NCBI RefSeq assembly: GCF_002760655.1
Contig: NZ_PDOC01000001.1
Span: forward strand, 372,001 to 436,000
Reading direction: 5' to 3'
DNA length: 64,000 nt
Source: Massilia eurypsychrophila
Lineage (GTDB): Bacteria > Pseudomonadota > Gammaproteobacteria > Burkholderiales > Burkholderiaceae_D
The first letter of the stretch is position 1. The number at the start of each line of letters is the position of its first letter. Below, one piece after another: positions 1-8,716 of the stretch. The notes below the pieces were generated by a model. That model was not told where the DNA came from. It saw nothing but the letters and a program-made list of their open reading frames with translations, and made no database searches. The position numbers and the translations under genes were made by a program.

Positions 1-1203
1 CGACTCCAGCTTCACCTCGCCGCGCAGCTTGGTCACGTCGCGGATCGACGCCACGATCGCTTCGACCTCTTCGGCCGCCGGCGCCTGCGCCACTTCGCAA
101 TGCAGGGTCATCTCGTCGTTCGCCATGCGGCCCGACACCACCAGCCGCGCCTTGAGGATGCACGGATGGCGGCGCGTGATGTTGGCCACCTGCGCCGGAT
201 GGACGAACATCGCGCGCACCTTGGTGGTCTGGTCGGCGCGGCCCATCCAGCCCTTGATGCGCACGTTGGTGCGCCCGCAGCCGGGCGCCGGCGCATCGAC
301 CAGCAGCGCCGACATGTCGCCGGTGGCAAAGCGGATCAGCGGATAGTCGTGGTTAAACAGCGTGACGACGATTTCGCCGGTGTCGCCGGGCGTCACCGGT
401 TCGCCCGTGCCCGGGCGGACGATCTCGATGATCACATCCTCGTCGACCATCATGCCGGGATTGAGCACGCCGCCGCTGGCGGTTTCGTACGCGACGCTGC
501 CGATGTCGGCCGACGCGTAGGTCTGGAACACATTCGGCACGCCGTTCTGGTGAAACCACGTGCGCAGCGATTCGGGCAGCGCTTCGGCGCCCATCAGCGC
601 GTTCTGCACGCTGCTGATGTCGGCGCCCATCTCGCGCGCTTTTTCGATGATGATGCGCAGGAACGACGGCGTGCCCACATAGGTATCCGGGCGCAGGTCG
701 ACCATCGCCTGCACCTGCATTTCGGTCTGGCCGGCGCCGGCGGGAATCACCGTGCAGCCGATGCGCGCGGCGCCGCCTTCGACCATGAAGGCGGCCGGCG
801 TGAAGTGGTAGGAGAAGCAGTTCTGCAGCAGGCCGCCGGCACGCACGCCGGCCGCGTACATCGGCCGCGAAAAGCGCCACCAGTCGCGCCCGCGCCCCTC
901 CGGATCGTAGATCGGGCCGGGCGACATGTAGATATGGCGCAGCTGGCCGCTTGGCGTGGCGGCCAGCCCGCCGAACGGCAGGGCGCGCTGCTGCAGCGTC
1001 TTCAGGTCCGACTTGCGGGTGATCGGCAACGCGGCCAGCGCGGCGCGGCTGTCGACCGCGGCGGCGTCGACGCCGGCCAGGATGCCTTCCCAACCCGGCG
1101 CCTGCTGGGCGCGGGCGATCAGCTGCGGCAAGCGCGCCATCAGGTCGCGTTCGCGCACCTGCGGGTCGCGCGCTTCCAGTTCGTCCAGCGTGTGTCCGGT
1201 CAT
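1..1203 (-). CDS. Phenylacetate-CoA ligase-like AMP-forming enzyme (partial, C-terminus off the left edge)
   Basis: About 401 residues are visible from the ATG at 1203; the rest lies beyond the window. The protein matches the PaaK-like adenylate-forming ligases, which activate an aryl or acyl acid to its CoA thioester in the cytoplasm. Visible family features are the FATGD segment late in the protein and the following GWMGRAD hinge region before the C-terminal domain. The usual SSGTTG phosphate loop of true PaaK is replaced by SPGPIYDP, so the substrate may differ from phenylacetate. The start overlaps the stop of the YjbR-like gene by 4 bases (ATGA), so the two are translationally coupled. 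It is the last visible gene of the Liv-type ABC operon. Family assignment is firm; the substrate is unknown. Confidence 0.82.
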   Translation of the reverse strand, partial: MTGHTLDELEARDPQVRERDLMARLPQLIARAQQAPGWEGILAGVDAAAVDSRAALAALPITRKSDLKTLQQRALPFGGLAATPSGQLRHIYMSPGPIYDPEGRGRDWWRFSRPMYAAGVRAGGLLQNCFSYHFTPAAFMVEGGAARIGCTVIPAGAGQTEMQVQAMVDLRPDTYVGTPSFLRIIIEKAREMGADISSVQNALMGAEALPESLRTWFHQNGVPNVFQTYASADIGSVAYETASGGVLNPGMMVDEDVIIEIVRPGTGEPVTPGDTGEIVVTLFNHDYPLIRFATGDMSALLVDAPAPGCGRTNVRIKGWMGRADQTTKVRAMFVHPAQVANITRRHPCILKARLVVSGRMANDEMTLHCEVAQAPAAEEVEAIVASIRDVTKLRGEVKLES

Positions 1204-1553
1204 TCGGTATCTCCCAGCTCGCGCTGCAGCTTCCTGGTCAGTTTGGCAAATACGAGTTCATACGAGCGGCGCACCAGCGCAGCCGCTTCGCCGTCGTCGA
1301 GCGCATCGGCGCGTTCGACGCAGACCCACTTGGCGCGCGCCAGGTAGGGCGCCGGGATGATGCCGGGCCGGTCGGTCAGTTCGAGGAAGCGCTCGTCCTC
1401 GACCTTGAAGCTCATGCCGGTGGCTGGCACCGCGCTGCCGGTCACGGCAAACATCCTGGTGCCGACCGAGAAGACCGCGTCGGCGCCCCATTTGATGTCT
1501 TCGGTGCAGCCCGGGAAGGTGCGGCACAGCGCCTTCGCTTTTTCGAAATCCAT
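1200..1553 (-). CDS. MmcQ/YjbR family protein
   Basis: A 117-residue protein starting MDFEKAKALC, with the typical YjbR fold sequence: an early cysteine, WGAD, a central MSFKVE, and a RAKWVCVE segment. YjbR/MmcQ proteins have a CyaY-like fold and are sometimes called DNA-binding, but their role is poorly defined. The ATG at 1553 is preferred over a TTG at 1565 because GAGGA lies about 7 bases before it. It sits between the ABC ATPase and the acid-CoA ligase, with an 8-base gap upstream and an ATGA overlap downstream, so it is part of the operon. Its link to transport or CoA activation is unknown. Confidence 0.8.
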   Translation of the reverse strand: MDFEKAKALCRTFPGCTEDIKWGADAVFSVGTRMFAVTGSAVPATGMSFKVEDERFLELTDRPGIIPAPYLARAKWVCVERADALDDGEAAALVRRSYELVFAKLTRKLQRELGDTE

Positions 1554-1561
1554 GGTGTTCC

Positions 1562-2398
1562 TCAAGCCAGCCAGCGTTTGCGGCGGCGATAAAATTTCAT
1601 GTCCCTGAAGCTCTTGCGTCCGGCCCCGGACACGCCGAGGTAGAACTCCTTGACGTCTTCATTGGCGGCCAGGTCGGCGGCCGCGCCTTCCATCACCACG
1701 CGGCCGTTCTCGAGGATGTAGCCGAAGTCGGCGTAGCGCAGCGCCACCGTGGTGTTCTGCTCGGCCAGCAGGAACGACACGCCTTCCTTCTGGTTCAGGT
1801 CCTTGACGATGTCGAAGATCTCCGCGACGATCTGCGGCGCGATGCCCATCGACGGCTCGTCGAGCAGGATCATCGACGGCTTGGCCATCAGCGCGCGGCC
1901 GATCGCGCACATCTGCTGCTCGCCGCCGGACGTGTAGCCGGCCTGGCTGCCGCGGCGCTCTTTGAGGCGCGGAAAATAGTGGTACACCGCGTCGAGCGAG
2001 TCCTTCAGTTCGGCGCGCGAAATCGAGCGCGTGTAGGCGCCGGTCAGCAGGTTTTCCTCGATGGTCAGGTGGCCGAAGCAGTGGCGGCCCTCCATCACCT
2101 GCGACAGGCCGCGCTTGACCAGCGCATTCGGTGTCAGCTGGTCGATGCGTTCACCGTTGAAGTGAACCTCGCCCTTGGTGACGTCGCCGCGCTCGCCGCG
2201 CAGCAAGGTCGAAATGGTTTTCAGCGTGGTCGACTTGCCGGCCCCGTTGGCCCCCAGCAGGGCGACGATTTTCCCTTTCGGGACTTGCAGCGACACGCCC
2301 TTCAGGACCAGGATGACGTGGTCGTAGATGACTTCGATGTTATTCACCGACAGGTAGGGCTGGCTGGCGTTTGTCATGGCTTCTTCAGTATTCGACAT
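1562..2398 (-). CDS. ABC transporter ATP-binding protein, LivF type
   Basis: A 278-residue ATPase of a branched-chain-amino-acid-type (HAAT family) importer. Walker A GANGAGKST is at about residues 49-57, a signature variant TSGGEQQ at about 156-162 and Walker B MILLDEPS at about 176-183. The C-terminal extension, rich in Lys and Arg (FRDMKFYRRRKRW), is longer than in classical LivF. The start at 2398 has a good GGGAGG site 5-6 bases upstream. With the second ATPase, two permeases and the binding protein it completes a five-part importer. The solute cannot be deduced from sequence, but flanking acyl-CoA ligases suggest an organic acid rather than an amino acid. Confidence 0.9.
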   Translation of the reverse strand: MSNTEEAMTNASQPYLSVNNIEVIYDHVILVLKGVSLQVPKGKIVALLGANGAGKSTTLKTISTLLRGERGDVTKGEVHFNGERIDQLTPNALVKRGLSQVMEGRHCFGHLTIEENLLTGAYTRSISRAELKDSLDAVYHYFPRLKERRGSQAGYTSGGEQQMCAIGRALMAKPSMILLDEPSMGIAPQIVAEIFDIVKDLNQKEGVSFLLAEQNTTVALRYADFGYILENGRVVMEGAAADLAANEDVKEFYLGVSGAGRKSFRDMKFYRRRKRWLA

Positions 2399-2457
2399 TA
2401 ACCGCCTCCCGCATCGATTGGCGCGGGAGGCGAGGGTACATCAGGTCACATCGTCAG

Positions 2458-3759
2458 TTACATGCACGCTGGCGTGATCTTCTTTTCGGCGGCATACGCC
2501 ATCGAGGAGTCGTTGATCAGCTTGCGCGTCAGCGCCTTGTCGCCGACGATCCAGTTCGGCGTGATCGCCTTCCACTTGGCGCCGTCCCACTGCTGAACCT
2601 TGACCGCGCCCGAACCTTCATGGTCGTCGCAGCTGGTCTTCACGGTCGGGAACATGCCGAACGCACCGAGTGCCTTCTGGCGCGCCGCGTCGATGTTCAG
2701 GTTCTCCAGGCCCCAGCGAATCTGCTCGCCGGTCATGACTTTGCCCTTGCCGAATTTTTCCTGCGCGGTGCGGATTGCCTCGACCCACAGGATCCCCATC
2801 GTCATGCCGCGCATGTGGTAGACCGAGCCGATACGGGCCTGGTCGGCCAGGTTGCCCTTGCCGGCCGCGTACACCTTCTTGCGGATGTCGTCGATCAGCG
2901 GGTAGTTACCCGGCGTGTTGAAGGTCATCGCCGTATAACCCTTGGCGGCGTCGCCCGACGGGATGGTGTCCTCTTCGGAACCGGCCCACCACACGCCCAG
3001 CATCTTCTCGCGCGGGAAGCCGTTGCGCTGCGCGGTCTTGATGGCGACCGAATTCATCACGCCCCAGCCCCACAGGATCACGTGGTCAGGCTTGGCCTGG
3101 CGGATCTGCAGCCACTGCGACTGCTGCTCGTTGCCCGGCGGCGCCACCGCGATCTTCAGCAGTTCGAAGCCATGCTGCGCCGCCAGCGCGTCCAGCACCG
3201 GCATCGCTTCCTTGCCGAACGGCGAATCGTGGTACAGGTAGGCGATCTTCTTGCCCTTCAGTTTGGCGTAGCCGCCTTCCTTGTCGCCCAGGTACTTGAT
3301 CATGCCGGCGGCCTGGTTGTAGTAGCTGGTGATGAGCGGGAAAATGTAAGGGAACACCTTGCCGTTGGCGGCATCCGAGCGGCCGTAGCCGAGCGTCGTC
3401 ATCGGGATCTTGTCGACCGCGACGCGGTCAAGGATGCCGTAGGCGATACCGGTCGACAGCGGCTCGACCAAGGTGGCGCCGCCGTTCTTGGTTTTCAGGC
3501 GCTCGTAGCACTCGACGCCGCGCGACGGGTTGTACTCGGTCTCGCACTCTTCCCACAGGATCTTGACGCCGTTGACGCCGCCGTTGGCGTTGACCAGGTT
3601 GAAGTAGTCGATGGCGCCGCCGTAAAAGCCGGAGCCGCCGGCCGCATATGCGCCGACGCGGTACGACGGCAGCGCCACGAACTGGTCGGCCGCCTGCGCC
3701 ACCTGGGTAAAGGCGCCCGACAGCGCCGCGCACAGCATGATTGTTTTAAAGCCCTTCAT
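2458..3759 (-). CDS. Periplasmic substrate-binding protein, Liv/branched-chain type
   Basis: A 433-residue protein with a Sec signal peptide (MKGFKTIMLCAALSGAF, cleavage near AQA-AD at about residue 24). The rest follows the type I periplasmic binding fold of Liv-type receptors, including YHDSPFGKEAMPVLDALA and HVILWGWG. It should capture the solute in the periplasm and hand it to the two permeases encoded just upstream in the operon. A GAGGAGACG ribosome site precedes the ATG at 3759. It is longer than LivJ/LivK (about 345-370 residues), which fits the subgroup linked to acyl-CoA ligases. The ligand is unknown. Confidence 0.9.
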   Translation of the reverse strand: MKGFKTIMLCAALSGAFTQVAQAADQFVALPSYRVGAYAAGGSGFYGGAIDYFNLVNANGGVNGVKILWEECETEYNPSRGVECYERLKTKNGGATLVEPLSTGIAYGILDRVAVDKIPMTTLGYGRSDAANGKVFPYIFPLITSYYNQAAGMIKYLGDKEGGYAKLKGKKIAYLYHDSPFGKEAMPVLDALAAQHGFELLKIAVAPPGNEQQSQWLQIRQAKPDHVILWGWGVMNSVAIKTAQRNGFPREKMLGVWWAGSEEDTIPSGDAAKGYTAMTFNTPGNYPLIDDIRKKVYAAGKGNLADQARIGSVYHMRGMTMGILWVEAIRTAQEKFGKGKVMTGEQIRWGLENLNIDAARQKALGAFGMFPTVKTSCDDHEGSGAVKVQQWDGAKWKAITPNWIVGDKALTRKLINDSSMAYAAEKKITPACM

Positions 3760-3809
3760 TATCGTCTCCTCTTTTCACTACGTTGACTGCGATTGCGTGC
3801 CTTCAGCCT

Positions 3810-4868
3810 TTAATGCGGGAACGGCCACAGGCGCAACTTCTCTTTACCCACTTGCCACAAGCGCGCGAGGCCGTGCGGCTCCACGATCAGGAAAAATATG
3901 ATCAACGCGCCAAACACCATTAATTCGAGATTCGATGCAAAACTGGTCGGCAGGCCGAGGAAGTGGCCGAAGATGTTCAGCCCCACCGGCAGCAGCACGA
4001 TGAAGGCGGCGCCCAGGAACGATCCCAGGATCGAGCCGACTCCGCCGATGATGATCATGAACAGGATGCGGAACGACAGGTCGAGGTTGTACGCTTCCGG
4101 CTCCACCGTGCCGAGATAGGCAAAAGCGTACAGCGCGCCGGCCACGCCGCAGTAGAACGAACTGACGGCGAACGCCAGCAGCTTGGTGCGCAGCGGCCGA
4201 AAGCCGATCACCTCGGCCGCCATGTCCATGTCGCGAATCGCCATCCAGGAGCGCCCCACGTTCGAGCGGATCATGTTCTTGGCCAGCAGCGCGAGGAAGG
4301 CGACGATCCCCAGCACCAGCAGGTATTTGCTGGCCGGCGAATTGAACTCGTAGCCGAAGATCTGCATCTTCTGCACCGTCACCACGCCCGAGGAGCTGTA
4401 GTTGGTCAGGTACGGGATCTTGGTCAGGCACCAGACGACGAAGAACTGGGTCGCCAGGGTGGAGGCGGCCAGGTAGAAGCCGCGCACCCGCAGCGACGGC
4501 AGGCCGAAGACGATGCCCACCAGCGCCGCGCACAGGCCGCCGAGCACGAAGGCGACCAGCAGCGGCAGGCCAGGCACGCGGGCGATGAAGTTGAACGCGG
4601 CGTACGCGCCGACCGCCATGAAGGCGGCGGTGCCGAGCGAAAGCTGGCCGGCGTAACCGGTCAGGATGTTCAGGCCAAGCGCCGCCAGAGCGAAGATCAG
4701 GAACGGGATCAGGATCGCCGACAGCATGTAGGGCGTGGCGAACAGCGGCACCAGCACCGCTGCGGCCAGCACCACGGTAGCGATGGCGATGCGGTCCTGC
4801 CGGATCGGAAAAATCTGATTGTCGGCCTGATAGGAGGTCTTGAACTGCCCCGCTTCACGATACAGCAT
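3810..4868 (-). CDS. ABC transporter permease, LivM type
   Basis: A 352-residue inner-membrane protein with about nine to ten hydrophobic segments. The family signature ALGLNILTGYAGQLSLGTAAF is present near residues 63-83. LivM-type permeases pair with LivH-type permeases to form the pore. The ATG at 4868 lies directly beside the stop of the LivH gene (4869), so the pair is tightly coupled. The final residues after the last membrane span (WQVGKEKLRLWPF) are basic and probably cytoplasmic. Identification as LivM type is secure from the GYAGQ motif; solute specificity is open. Confidence 0.9.
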   Translation of the reverse strand: MLYREAGQFKTSYQADNQIFPIRQDRIAIATVVLAAAVLVPLFATPYMLSAILIPFLIFALAALGLNILTGYAGQLSLGTAAFMAVGAYAAFNFIARVPGLPLLVAFVLGGLCAALVGIVFGLPSLRVRGFYLAASTLATQFFVVWCLTKIPYLTNYSSSGVVTVQKMQIFGYEFNSPASKYLLVLGIVAFLALLAKNMIRSNVGRSWMAIRDMDMAAEVIGFRPLRTKLLAFAVSSFYCGVAGALYAFAYLGTVEPEAYNLDLSFRILFMIIIGGVGSILGSFLGAAFIVLLPVGLNIFGHFLGLPTSFASNLELMVFGALIIFFLIVEPHGLARLWQVGKEKLRLWPFPH

Positions 4869-5765
4869 CTATATTCTCCGGATGATTTTTTCGCCGAACA
4901 GCCCCTCGGGGCGCACCAGCAGGAACAGCAGCGCAAGCACATACGGGAACCAGCCCTCGATGCCGCCACCGACCATCGGGCCGATATAGACTTCCGCCAG
5001 TTTTTCGGACGCGCCGATAATCAGGCCGCCGACGATCGCGCCAGGCACCGAGGTAAAGCCGCCGAGGATCAGCACCGGCAGCGCTTTCAGCGCGATGAAG
5101 GTCAGCGCGAACTGCACGCCGTTGCGGGCGCCCCACAGCAGGCCCGCCACCAGCGCGACCAGCCCGGCCACCGCCCACACCACGCCCCAGATCTGCTGCA
5201 GCGGGATGCCGACCGCTTGCGCGGCCTGGTGGTCGTCGGCGACCGCGCGCAGGGCGCGGCCGATTTTCGTCTTCGAGAACAGCAGCGCCAGGCCGGTCAC
5301 CATCAGCGCGCAGATGGCCGCGGCGGTGACGTCGAACTTGGACACCATGATGTTGTAGCTGTCGAGCAGCCACGGAATCGGCACGTCCTCGATCGGCAGG
5401 GTCAGCTTGTGCACCTGCGAGCCCCAGATCAGCTGCGCCAGGCCCTCGATGAAGAACGCCAGGCCGATGGTGGCCATGAACAACGTGATCTCCGGCTGGT
5501 TCACCAGCGGCCGCAAGACGACCTTCTCGATCGCCAGGCCAAGCACCACCATCACCACCATCGTCAGCAGGATGGCCAGCCACATCGGCACGCCGAACTT
5601 GTCGACCATGCCGACGCAGGTGAGGGCGGCGAAGAACACCATCGCGCCCTGGGCGAAGTTGAACACGCCGGACGCCTTGTAGATCAGGACGAAGCCGATC
5701 GCCACCAGCGCATACATGATGCCGGAGAGGAGGCCGCCTATCAGCACTTCAAAGAAAAAGCTCAT
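4869..5765 (-). CDS. ABC transporter permease, LivH type
   Basis: A 298-residue inner-membrane permease starting MSFFFEVLIGGLLSGIMYAL, with about eight membrane spans. It carries the LivH family features YKASGVFNFAQGAMVFFAA and the cytoplasmic loop KTKIGRALRAVADD, which contacts the ATPase. The frame is open further upstream, but the family N-terminus begins at the ATG at 5765, which has AAGGT-type pairing upstream. It is followed without a gap by the LivM-type permease. Together they form the transmembrane channel of the importer. Confidence 0.9.
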   Translation of the reverse strand: MSFFFEVLIGGLLSGIMYALVAIGFVLIYKASGVFNFAQGAMVFFAALTCVGMVDKFGVPMWLAILLTMVVMVVLGLAIEKVVLRPLVNQPEITLFMATIGLAFFIEGLAQLIWGSQVHKLTLPIEDVPIPWLLDSYNIMVSKFDVTAAAICALMVTGLALLFSKTKIGRALRAVADDHQAAQAVGIPLQQIWGVVWAVAGLVALVAGLLWGARNGVQFALTFIALKALPVLILGGFTSVPGAIVGGLIIGASEKLAEVYIGPMVGGGIEGWFPYVLALLFLLVRPEGLFGEKIIRRI

Positions 5766-5788
5766 GGTAAGGTTCCCATCGATTCGTC

Positions 5789-6607
5789 CTAGTGTTCGGC
5801 GCCCAGGTAGGCGCGGATGACCTCCTGGTTGGCGCGTACTTCGTCGGGGGTGCCGTCGGCGATCTTCTTGCCGTAGTCGAGCACCACGACGCGGTCGGAG
5901 ATATCCATCACCACGCCCATGTCGTGCTCGATCAGCACGATCGTCGTGCCGAACTGGTCGTTGACGTCGAGGATGAAGCGGCACATGTCCTGCTTCTCTT
6001 CGACGTTCATGCCGGCCATCGGCTCGTCCAGCAGCAGGATGTCCGGTTCGGCCGCCAGCGCGCGTCCCAGCTCGACGCGCTTTTGCAGGCCGTACGGCAG
6101 GCGTCCGACCGGCGTCTTGCGGATCGCCTGAATCTCGAGGAAGTCGATGATCTCCTCGACTTTTTCGCGGTGTTCGATTTCCTCGCGCCGCGCCGGGCCC
6201 CAGTACAGCGCCTGCAGCAGGAAGTTCGACTTCATCTTCAGGTTACGGCCGGTCATGATGTTGTCCAACACCGACATGCCCTTGAACAGCGCGATGTTCT
6301 GGAACGTGCGCGCGATGCCGGCCTTGGCGGCGCTGTAGCAATCCATGTTGGTGCGGTGCTCGCCGCGCAGCACGATCTCGCCTTTTTGCGGGCGGTAGAC
6401 GCCATTGATCACGTTCAGCATCGAGCTCTTGCCGGCGCCGTTCGGGCCAATGATGGCGCGGATCTCGTGCTGCCTGACGTCGAACGAGATGTCGGTCAGC
6501 GCCTTGACGCCGCCGAACGCCAGCGAGATGTTGTTCAGGTCCAGCACCACCGGGCCGATCTTGCGCGCGGCGCCGCCCAGCATGGTGCTCTGGCTCATAT
6601 CGGTCAT
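5789..6607 (-). CDS. ABC transporter ATP-binding protein, LivG type
   Basis: A 272-residue ATPase. Walker A GPNGAGKSS is at residues 54-62, the degenerate signature LPYGLQKRVELGRALA is typical of LivG, and Walker B is ILLLDEPMAGMN. The C-terminal stretch GTPDEVRANQEVIRAYLG is characteristic of the LivG subfamily. The ATG overlaps the stop of the upstream acyl-CoA synthetase (ATGA), so translation of the ligase and transporter is coupled. It works as a heterodimer with the LivF-type ATPase encoded downstream. Confidence 0.92.
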   Translation of the reverse strand: MTDMSQSTMLGGAARKIGPVVLDLNNISLAFGGVKALTDISFDVRQHEIRAIIGPNGAGKSSMLNVINGVYRPQKGEIVLRGEHRTNMDCYSAAKAGIARTFQNIALFKGMSVLDNIMTGRNLKMKSNFLLQALYWGPARREEIEHREKVEEIIDFLEIQAIRKTPVGRLPYGLQKRVELGRALAAEPDILLLDEPMAGMNVEEKQDMCRFILDVNDQFGTTIVLIEHDMGVVMDISDRVVVLDYGKKIADGTPDEVRANQEVIRAYLGAEH

Positions 6608-8571
6608 GCTGCTGCCTCTACTTGGGGAAAAGTCTTCGCTTCGGCGATGCGCAGGTCGGCGCTGGCCACGCCGGTGCGGCCGTCCTCGAACTTGACCTGG
6701 GTGCTGATGAACTGCGACGTCTTGCCGGTGTAAAGCGCCTCGATCAGCACCGCATATTTTTCGGCGATGAACTTGCGCCGCACCTTGCGCGTGCGCGTCA
6801 GCTCGTCGTCGTCGGGATCGAGCTCCTTGTGCAGCACCAGGAAGCGGTGGATCTGGGTGGCGCCCATGCCCGGCTCGGACGCCAGGTCGGCGTTGACCTT
6901 CTCGACGCAGTCGCGCACCAGTTCATAGGTCTGCGCATGGCAGGCCAGGTCGGTGTAGCCGGAGTAGGCGATGTTGCGCCGCTCGGCCCAGTTGCCGACC
7001 GCTTCCATGTCGATGTTGATGAAGGCGCAGACCTGGTCGCGGCCATTGCCGAACGCGACCGCCTCCTTGATGAACGGGAAGAACTTCAGTTTGTTTTCGA
7101 TGTAGTTCGGCGCGAAGATGGCGCCGTCGTTGAGCTTGCCGACGTCGGCGGCGCGGTCGATGATCTTCAGGTGGCCGTCGCGGTCGAACATGCCGGCGTC
7201 GCCGGTGTGGAAGTAGCCGTCGGCGTCGATCACCTCGGCGGTGGCGTCGGGACGCTTGAAGTAGCCGGCCATCGTCGCCACCGACTTGACCAGCACTTCG
7301 CCGTTATCGGCCAGCTTGACCTCGACGCCAGGCGCCGGCAGGCCGACGCTGTCGAACTTGATGTTCCCGTCCGGCTGCAGGCAGACGTAGGCGCACGTTT
7401 CGGTGGAGCCGTACAGCTGCTTGAGGTTGACGCCGATCGAGCGGTAGAAGCGGAACAGGTCGGGGCCGATCGCCGCGCCCGCGGTGTAGGCCACGCGCAC
7501 GCGCGACAGGCCCAGCACGTTCTTCAGCGGGCCGTACACCAGCGCCTGGCCGATCGCGTACTGCAGGCGGTCGCCCGCCGCCACCGGTTTGCCGTCGAGG
7601 ATATTCGAGCCGCAGCGGCGCGCCACCGCCATGAAGTGATGGAACATGCGGCGCTTGATGGCGCTGGCGTCTTCCATCCGGATCATCACGCTGGTGAGCA
7701 TGTTCTCGAACACGCGCGGCGGCGCAAAATAATAGGTCGGGCCGATTTCGCGCAGGTCGGTCAGCACGGTGTCGCCCGACTCCGGGCAGTTGACGGTGAA
7801 GCCGGCCACCATTGCCTGCGCCAGCGAGAACAGGCAGTCGCCCACCCACGCCATCGGCAGGTAGGACAGGATGTCTTCGCGGTCGGTCAGCTTGTCGAAG
7901 GCGACGCCGCCGGTGCCGGCCGACAGCAGCGCGGCGTGCGACTGCACCACGCCCTTTGGTTTACCGGTGGTGCCGGAGGTGTACAGGATGATGGCCGGGT
8001 CGAACGCCTGGCCGGCTTCCACCGCCGCGTCGAACGCGCCCGGATTGGCCTTGTCCCAGGCGCGCCCGAGTTCCTGCAGCTGCGCCAGCGCGATCACGCC
8101 GGCCTGCTTGTAGTGGCGCATGCCGCGCTCGTCCTCGAAGGCGATGTGCCTGATCTGCGGGCACAGCGCCGCCAGTTCGAGCAGCTTGTCGACCTGTTCC
8201 TGGTCTTCGACGATGGCAAAGGCGATGTCGGCGTCGTTCAATACGTAGGCCATGTCGGCCGCCGGCGCGTCCTGGTACAGCGGCACCGGCACGCCGCCGA
8301 TGCTCTGCGCGGCCAGCATCGCCCAGTACAGGCGCGGGCGGTTGTCGCCGACGATGGCCAGGTTCATGCCGCGCTCGAAGCCCAGCGAAGCCAGGCCGCA
8401 GGCCATCGCGCGTACTTCGTGGTTGACCTCGAGCCAGCTCCAGGTCTGCCATATGCCGAGGTGCTTTTCGCGGAAGGCCGGCCGCGCCGGGCGCAGCTCG
8501 CCGTGCGCCCGCAGGCGCCGCGGAAAGGTCTGCAGATTGGTCTGCAGAATCGCGCTGTCCGATGTGTTCAC
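6604..8571 (-). CDS. Long-chain acyl-CoA synthetase-like AMP-binding protein
   Basis: About 655 residues, starting at a GTG (8571) with a strong AGGAGGGG site about 6 bases upstream; the open frame continues further 5' but has no family sequence there. The AMP-binding motif YTSGTTGKPKG is at residues 197-207, with YGSTET and the YFHTGDAG motif further on. This is the long FadD/ACS subgroup (about 600-660 residues) with an insert, which converts an acid plus ATP and CoA to acyl-CoA in the cytoplasm. It is the first gene of the operon and overlaps the LivG-type gene. It probably activates the solute brought in by the transporter; chain length cannot be told. Confidence 0.88.
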   Translation of the reverse strand: MNTSDSAILQTNLQTFPRRLRAHGELRPARPAFREKHLGIWQTWSWLEVNHEVRAMACGLASLGFERGMNLAIVGDNRPRLYWAMLAAQSIGGVPVPLYQDAPAADMAYVLNDADIAFAIVEDQEQVDKLLELAALCPQIRHIAFEDERGMRHYKQAGVIALAQLQELGRAWDKANPGAFDAAVEAGQAFDPAIILYTSGTTGKPKGVVQSHAALLSAGTGGVAFDKLTDREDILSYLPMAWVGDCLFSLAQAMVAGFTVNCPESGDTVLTDLREIGPTYYFAPPRVFENMLTSVMIRMEDASAIKRRMFHHFMAVARRCGSNILDGKPVAAGDRLQYAIGQALVYGPLKNVLGLSRVRVAYTAGAAIGPDLFRFYRSIGVNLKQLYGSTETCAYVCLQPDGNIKFDSVGLPAPGVEVKLADNGEVLVKSVATMAGYFKRPDATAEVIDADGYFHTGDAGMFDRDGHLKIIDRAADVGKLNDGAIFAPNYIENKLKFFPFIKEAVAFGNGRDQVCAFINIDMEAVGNWAERRNIAYSGYTDLACHAQTYELVRDCVEKVNADLASEPGMGATQIHRFLVLHKELDPDDDELTRTRKVRRKFIAEKYAVLIEALYTGKTSQFISTQVKFEDGRTGVASADLRIAEAKTFPQVEAAA

Positions 8572-8716
8572 TTCGTCCCCTCCTGTAATTGCGCCTCGCC
8601 CGCTCTGTCCAAAAAGCCGGGCCGGTACATTTTTGTGTGATGATATTAGCTTGCGGTTGATTCCCATGTTGTCTTTTGGGTGACAATTGCGTGACTTTCG
8701 ATGGTGCGACGCACAA
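8572..8716. promoter_or_regulatory. Divergent intergenic region between the acyl-CoA synthetase operon and the Crp/Fnr gene
   Basis: The 145-base gap must hold both promoters. The AGGAGGGG ribosome site of the leftward operon is at about 8578-8585 (minus strand). A direct repeat GTGAC-N6-GTGAC lies at about 8680-8695 and the AT-rich stretch TGATGATATTAG near 8638. No convincing palindromic Crp/Fnr box (TGTGA-N6-TCACA or TTGAT-N4-ATCAA) was seen by eye. Control of both sides by the adjacent regulator is an inference from the divergent layout. Confidence 0.35.

Noticed and set aside
3963-5792. A 609-residue open frame on the plus strand across livM and livH
   Set aside because: It is antisense to two clear permease genes; its composition (His, Gln, Arg, Asp rich) is the usual reverse shadow of high-GC coding DNA, with no ribosome site.
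8572-8716. A Crp/Fnr box in the divergent promoter region
   Set aside because: No palindrome with acceptable match to TGTGA-N6-TCACA or TTGAT-N4-ATCAA; only an 11-base-spaced GTGAC direct repeat was seen.
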